Positions 61,109 to 64,000 of a stretch of 64,000 nucleotides of DNA are shown here, piece by piece. The translations under genes and the position numbers were made by a program. This DNA comes from Lachnospiraceae bacterium (lineage in GTDB: Bacteria > Bacillota > Clostridia > Lachnospirales > Lachnospiraceae): contig JAMPGL010000011.1 of assembly GCA_023663945.1 (NCBI GenBank), positions 1 to 64,000 on the forward strand, in the 5' to 3' direction. The notes beneath the pieces are model-generated. The model worked only from the letters and a program-made list of their open reading frames with translations. It was not told the origin of the DNA and did not search any database. Position 1 is the first letter of the stretch. Each line of letters begins with the position of its first letter.

Positions 61109-64000
61109 CTATGTCATTTGAAAAAATTCTTTTACCAGATAATCATACTCATAATAATCGTTCAGCAGATTTTCCATGGTATCATAATCGTGCAGATTTC
61201 TGCCTATTGCAATATCATTGACCAGATTATACCGGTTCTCCCTCTGATCGACTCCCGTCTCATTTCGGCTTAGGGTTCCGCTTTCCGTAAGCTGCTCCCT
61301 AATCCCTTCCGTCTCGGTGATGTAATATTGAAGCCTTTCCCCGAAAAAGAGGATAAACTGCTTGACGCATACTCCGCCGAACATGTCCTTCATATCTTCC
61401 TTTTCATATTCGCCGTCCGTCTGGCCGTCCTTTTCAAGAAGATAATGAATGACCGCGCGGCACCCCTCTTTTACCCGATACTCCACCATGGTCTTGTCCG
61501 CAAACTGGCGCATGAACACGATATTGTCCGCATATTCCTTAAAATAAGGAAAATATCTGCCTCCTTCTATGATTTCCCGCAAAAAGACCAATAGCCACCG
61601 GGACACATTCTCGTCCACCAGCTTCTTGTTTTCTGCATAATATTTGGTATAAGCAAGCTTGCATACAAGCGGAATTTCCTCTTTCCGCTCAATCACTCTC
61701 TGCATATCCTCCATCACAAACAAATCCGTAATCTTGTCTTTGACAAAGTAATCATAGGAACACTGCGCAAGAAAAGCCGTCTCCACCGTGCTTTTCGCTC
61801 CGCCGGAAATATACCTTCTGAAAATTGCGGCCTTTTCTCCAATATGTGCGCCAGTGTAAAGTGTCTGAATCAGGATTCGTTCGCACAAATCATAGTCATC
61901 AATCCCGAAGCTCTCCGCCGCTTTCCAGACATCCCGCATTTCCTTACTGGTTCCCCGAAAGAAACGGCATAGATAGGTCAGCAGGTTTTCGTCATATTTT
62001 CCTGCCCGGAATGCCATAAATACAAGGTCTGTCAGAACCTCATTCTCCTCCATCCCATCCAGCGCCATGAGCCTGCTGCAAAGCCTGACGATTATTTTTG
62101 CCTCAATGCCCTCTCCGCCGCGCCGCATAATCCACTGATATGCCTTCTCATACATACCGCGCATGACCATCATGCGGACGACCTCCGCAAAACAGCTTCC
62201 TTCCACCTGCTCCGGCATTAACTCCTGCAAGTAATCATCCAAATCCGTCATCCGGTCCCTGTCATAATAAAACCGCACCAGCCGAATCCTTATCTCCTGC
62301 TGAAGCTCCTCCACCACAATGGGGGAATAGGTAATCCGCTTCATATACTCCACATTCTCGTCGCTGATTCCCGCAATCTCCCTTCCCCTTTCGCAGAACC
62401 ACAAATCAAAATGCTCGTTGCCGGAGACATAAGGCGCCGCCATTGCCGCCAGCTTATCCGGCATAAGCAGTCTCTCCAAGGTATACTCCTCTTCCCTGCA
62501 AAACCGGTTTCCGTTTTTGTCCTCCAAAAGCAGCCTCACATCCGTTCCGTAAACCGGCAGATAAAGCTCCTTCCCGCTCACGGCAAAGAAGGTCTCTTCC
62601 TTTTCCTTCTCATAAATCAAAATAACCCGGCGGATATCCTTCCGCTGTACAATAAGACGCTGGGTAAACAACGCCTCGATGAGACCGGGAGCCGTTTCCG
62701 GCGTGACCATCACCGGAGTGATCAAATTCCGATATAAGTACGCCAGATATTGATTGCTCTTTCCCTTTAGCAGCTGAAATACCATAAACCGTTCTATCTG
62801 CTCCCGGTAGCTTTCGTACAGCTCCGGGTACTCCCCTCTGTTTCTGTAAACATAATAATAAAGGTAAGAATTGTGCAAAGTGTCCAGATTGCTGTCAAAG
62901 GCAAAATACATCAGCACAATCTTAGGTATCGCTTTATCGGCGGACAAATCAACCGACATCATATAATACTCATACAATCTGGTGATGCGCAGTTCCTTTT
63001 CAATTCCCTTTTCATACCACAAAAAAGCTTCGTTATCCGTTTTATTTCCTTTGATGAGAAGCGTGCAGACAGCCTGCAGAACCTCATCACTGGGCATCAC
63101 CTGATAACAGCTCTTTAAAATCATAAACAGCCGTTTCGAATAATTCTTCTGTCTCCCTGCCAGATAGATAATCTGCGTAATGATTCCCGGCGTCAGTATT
63201 TCCCTTTTGGCCGCATACGACAAAATCTGTAACTCAAAATTTTCTAAACGCATCAGCATGGCAGGGTTTGCCATAAGCAGATTCCATGCTTCGATATAAA
63301 TGACCGGACTGCTGCATCCCTGCCTGCACTGCTCTTCCAGAATCAGCCATTTCCGGGAGGGGCTTCTGGCATAATCCTCCGACAAATATAGGAGCAGCCA
63401 CGCAATCCGCCAGTTGTGGTCATTCTGGGCAAAAATGCGTTCCACCTGACCCGCCGCCTCGTCAATGTAGCTTCCGCTTCCGTCAATCAAAGTTGTCAAG
63501 TAGAGATAGTAGCTGTAAAGCGTCGGGTCAAAATCATCTCCCATCATCTCTCTCGCCTGATCTAAATGCCATTTCGCCTCGTTAAACCGTTCCTGAGTCA
63601 ATAAGAGCTGTACCTGAAACAGCCGGAACGCCGCATCATGACCGTCCAGATCAATCAATCGGTCAATCAAAACCTCCGTCTCCTTCATCCAAGATGCGGA
63701 GCTGATCTTTTTGGTGCGGAACGCCTCATAATACTGCATCAGCTCCATAATACTGTGCCGTTTCTGCCTGCGCATCCCGGAAAGCTTTGCCGTTACCGGG
63801 CTGTTCACCACAATAATATCCGCTTTCAACGACACATACGGATTATACAGCCGGATCGTTCCATAATTACGTCCTCCGTGAAGCTTATCGCCTGCCACAT
63901 AAAAGGGAAGACGGCATGTATTTCCCAAAAAATCCTCCTCACGGACCGCTTCCTTTTCCAGAACCAGAAAGTCCCCTTCCGCCTCCAAAAACAGTTCCGA
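61109..64000 (-). CDS. DUF5717 family large helical-repeat protein (5' part outside window)
   Basis: At least 960 residues; the frame is open to the window edge, so the start lies beyond it. The visible N-terminal ~70 residues are beta-like (GRNYGTIRLYNPYVSLKADI), then long helical repeats follow (AAFRLFQVQLLLTQERFNEA, WHLDQAREMM) to the C-terminus DYYEYDYLVKEFFQMT. It resembles the Lachnospiraceae DUF5717 proteins that travel with DUF5716. Possibly a client-binding scaffold for the Hsp70-like partner; no activity is known to me. Confidence 0.7.
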   Translation of the reverse strand, partial: SELFLEAEGDFLVLEKEAVREEDFLGNTCRLPFYVAGDKLHGGRNYGTIRLYNPYVSLKADIIVVNSPVTAKLSGMRRQKRHSIMELMQYYEAFRTKKISSASWMKETEVLIDRLIDLDGHDAAFRLFQVQLLLTQERFNEAKWHLDQAREMMGDDFDPTLYSYYLYLTTLIDGSGSYIDEAAGQVERIFAQNDHNWRIAWLLLYLSEDYARSPSRKWLILEEQCRQGCSSPVIYIEAWNLLMANPAMLMRLENFELQILSYAAKREILTPGIITQIIYLAGRQKNYSKRLFMILKSCYQVMPSDEVLQAVCTLLIKGNKTDNEAFLWYEKGIEKELRITRLYEYYMMSVDLSADKAIPKIVLMYFAFDSNLDTLHNSYLYYYVYRNRGEYPELYESYREQIERFMVFQLLKGKSNQYLAYLYRNLITPVMVTPETAPGLIEALFTQRLIVQRKDIRRVILIYEKEKEETFFAVSGKELYLPVYGTDVRLLLEDKNGNRFCREEEYTLERLLMPDKLAAMAAPYVSGNEHFDLWFCERGREIAGISDENVEYMKRITYSPIVVEELQQEIRIRLVRFYYDRDRMTDLDDYLQELMPEQVEGSCFAEVVRMMVMRGMYEKAYQWIMRRGGEGIEAKIIVRLCSRLMALDGMEENEVLTDLVFMAFRAGKYDENLLTYLCRFFRGTSKEMRDVWKAAESFGIDDYDLCERILIQTLYTGAHIGEKAAIFRRYISGGAKSTVETAFLAQCSYDYFVKDKITDLFVMEDMQRVIERKEEIPLVCKLAYTKYYAENKKLVDENVSRWLLVFLREIIEGGRYFPYFKEYADNIVFMRQFADKTMVEYRVKEGCRAVIHYLLEKDGQTDGEYEKEDMKDMFGGVCVKQFILFFGERLQYYITETEGIREQLTESGTLSRNETGVDQRENRYNLVNDIAIGRNLHDYDTMENLLNDYYEYDYLVKEFFQMT

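Noticed and set aside
1-64000. tRNA, rRNA, prophage or complete insertion sequences
   Set aside because: No tRNA arms, rRNA segments, transposase or phage structural genes were recognised on either strand.

Overview
The window reads as chromosomal DNA of an anaerobic gut Firmicute of the family Lachnospiraceae. The grounds are gene content and style rather than a marker gene: a DUF5716/DUF5717 operon, the block rpmE - DUF1385 - prmC - prfA next to rho, an AmmeMemoRadiSam pair, a tiny holin-like toxin, strong GGAGG ribosome binding sites and moderate GC broken by AT-rich islands. No rRNA or tRNA gene was seen, and the species cannot be named from this sequence.

Layout. 1-5.4 kb is an AT-rich island of seven unrecognised genes on the minus strand, nearly all with one N-terminal membrane segment. 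5.6-11.4 kb holds an Agr/LytTR-type two-component pair, a 4Fe-4S aldo-keto reductase, aspS and an IscR-like Rrf2 regulator. 11.6-11.9 kb is a compact type I toxin-antitoxin candidate framed by inverted copies of the same promoter/5' end. 12-24.4 kb mixes housekeeping genes (GNAT, HD hydrolase, SNF2 helicase, nucleoside phosphorylase) with defence or competition genes (PDDEXK/DUF1016 nuclease, a barnase-like lipoprotein with its barstar, a DUF4143 ATPase) and ends with the AmmeMemoRadiSam pair.

25.2-37.5 kb is a carbohydrate region: a YesM/YesN-type two-component system faces a GH43 beta-xylosidase/CUT1 ABC transporter operon, followed by a GH78 alpha-L-rhamnosidase and a HAD phosphatase. 37.7-40 kb is a mobile-DNA scar with two PIN toxin-antitoxin modules, a serine-recombinase remnant and extra copies of the prfA 3' end. 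40-48.4 kb is core: prfA, prmC, DUF1385, rpmE, rho, then a solute symporter with an acyl-CoA ligase. 48.5-53.1 kb is a two-component system divergent from a LanFEG-type ABC exporter. 53.1-57.6 kb has a UPF0175/DUF3368 toxin-antitoxin pair and purC-purB-(PurF homologue lacking its glutaminase nucleophile). 57.7-64 kb is a four-gene operon (DUF5717, actin/Hsp70-like DUF5716, a helical-repeat protein, a coiled-coil membrane protein) running off the window end.

Best candidates for something undescribed are the DUF5717-DUF5716 operon, the mirror-symmetric toxin locus, the two related leader-peptide attenuators (25.1 and 33.7 kb), the PurF paralogue and the prfA 3'-end duplications. All functions are read from sequence patterns and recalled family features; no database search was run.
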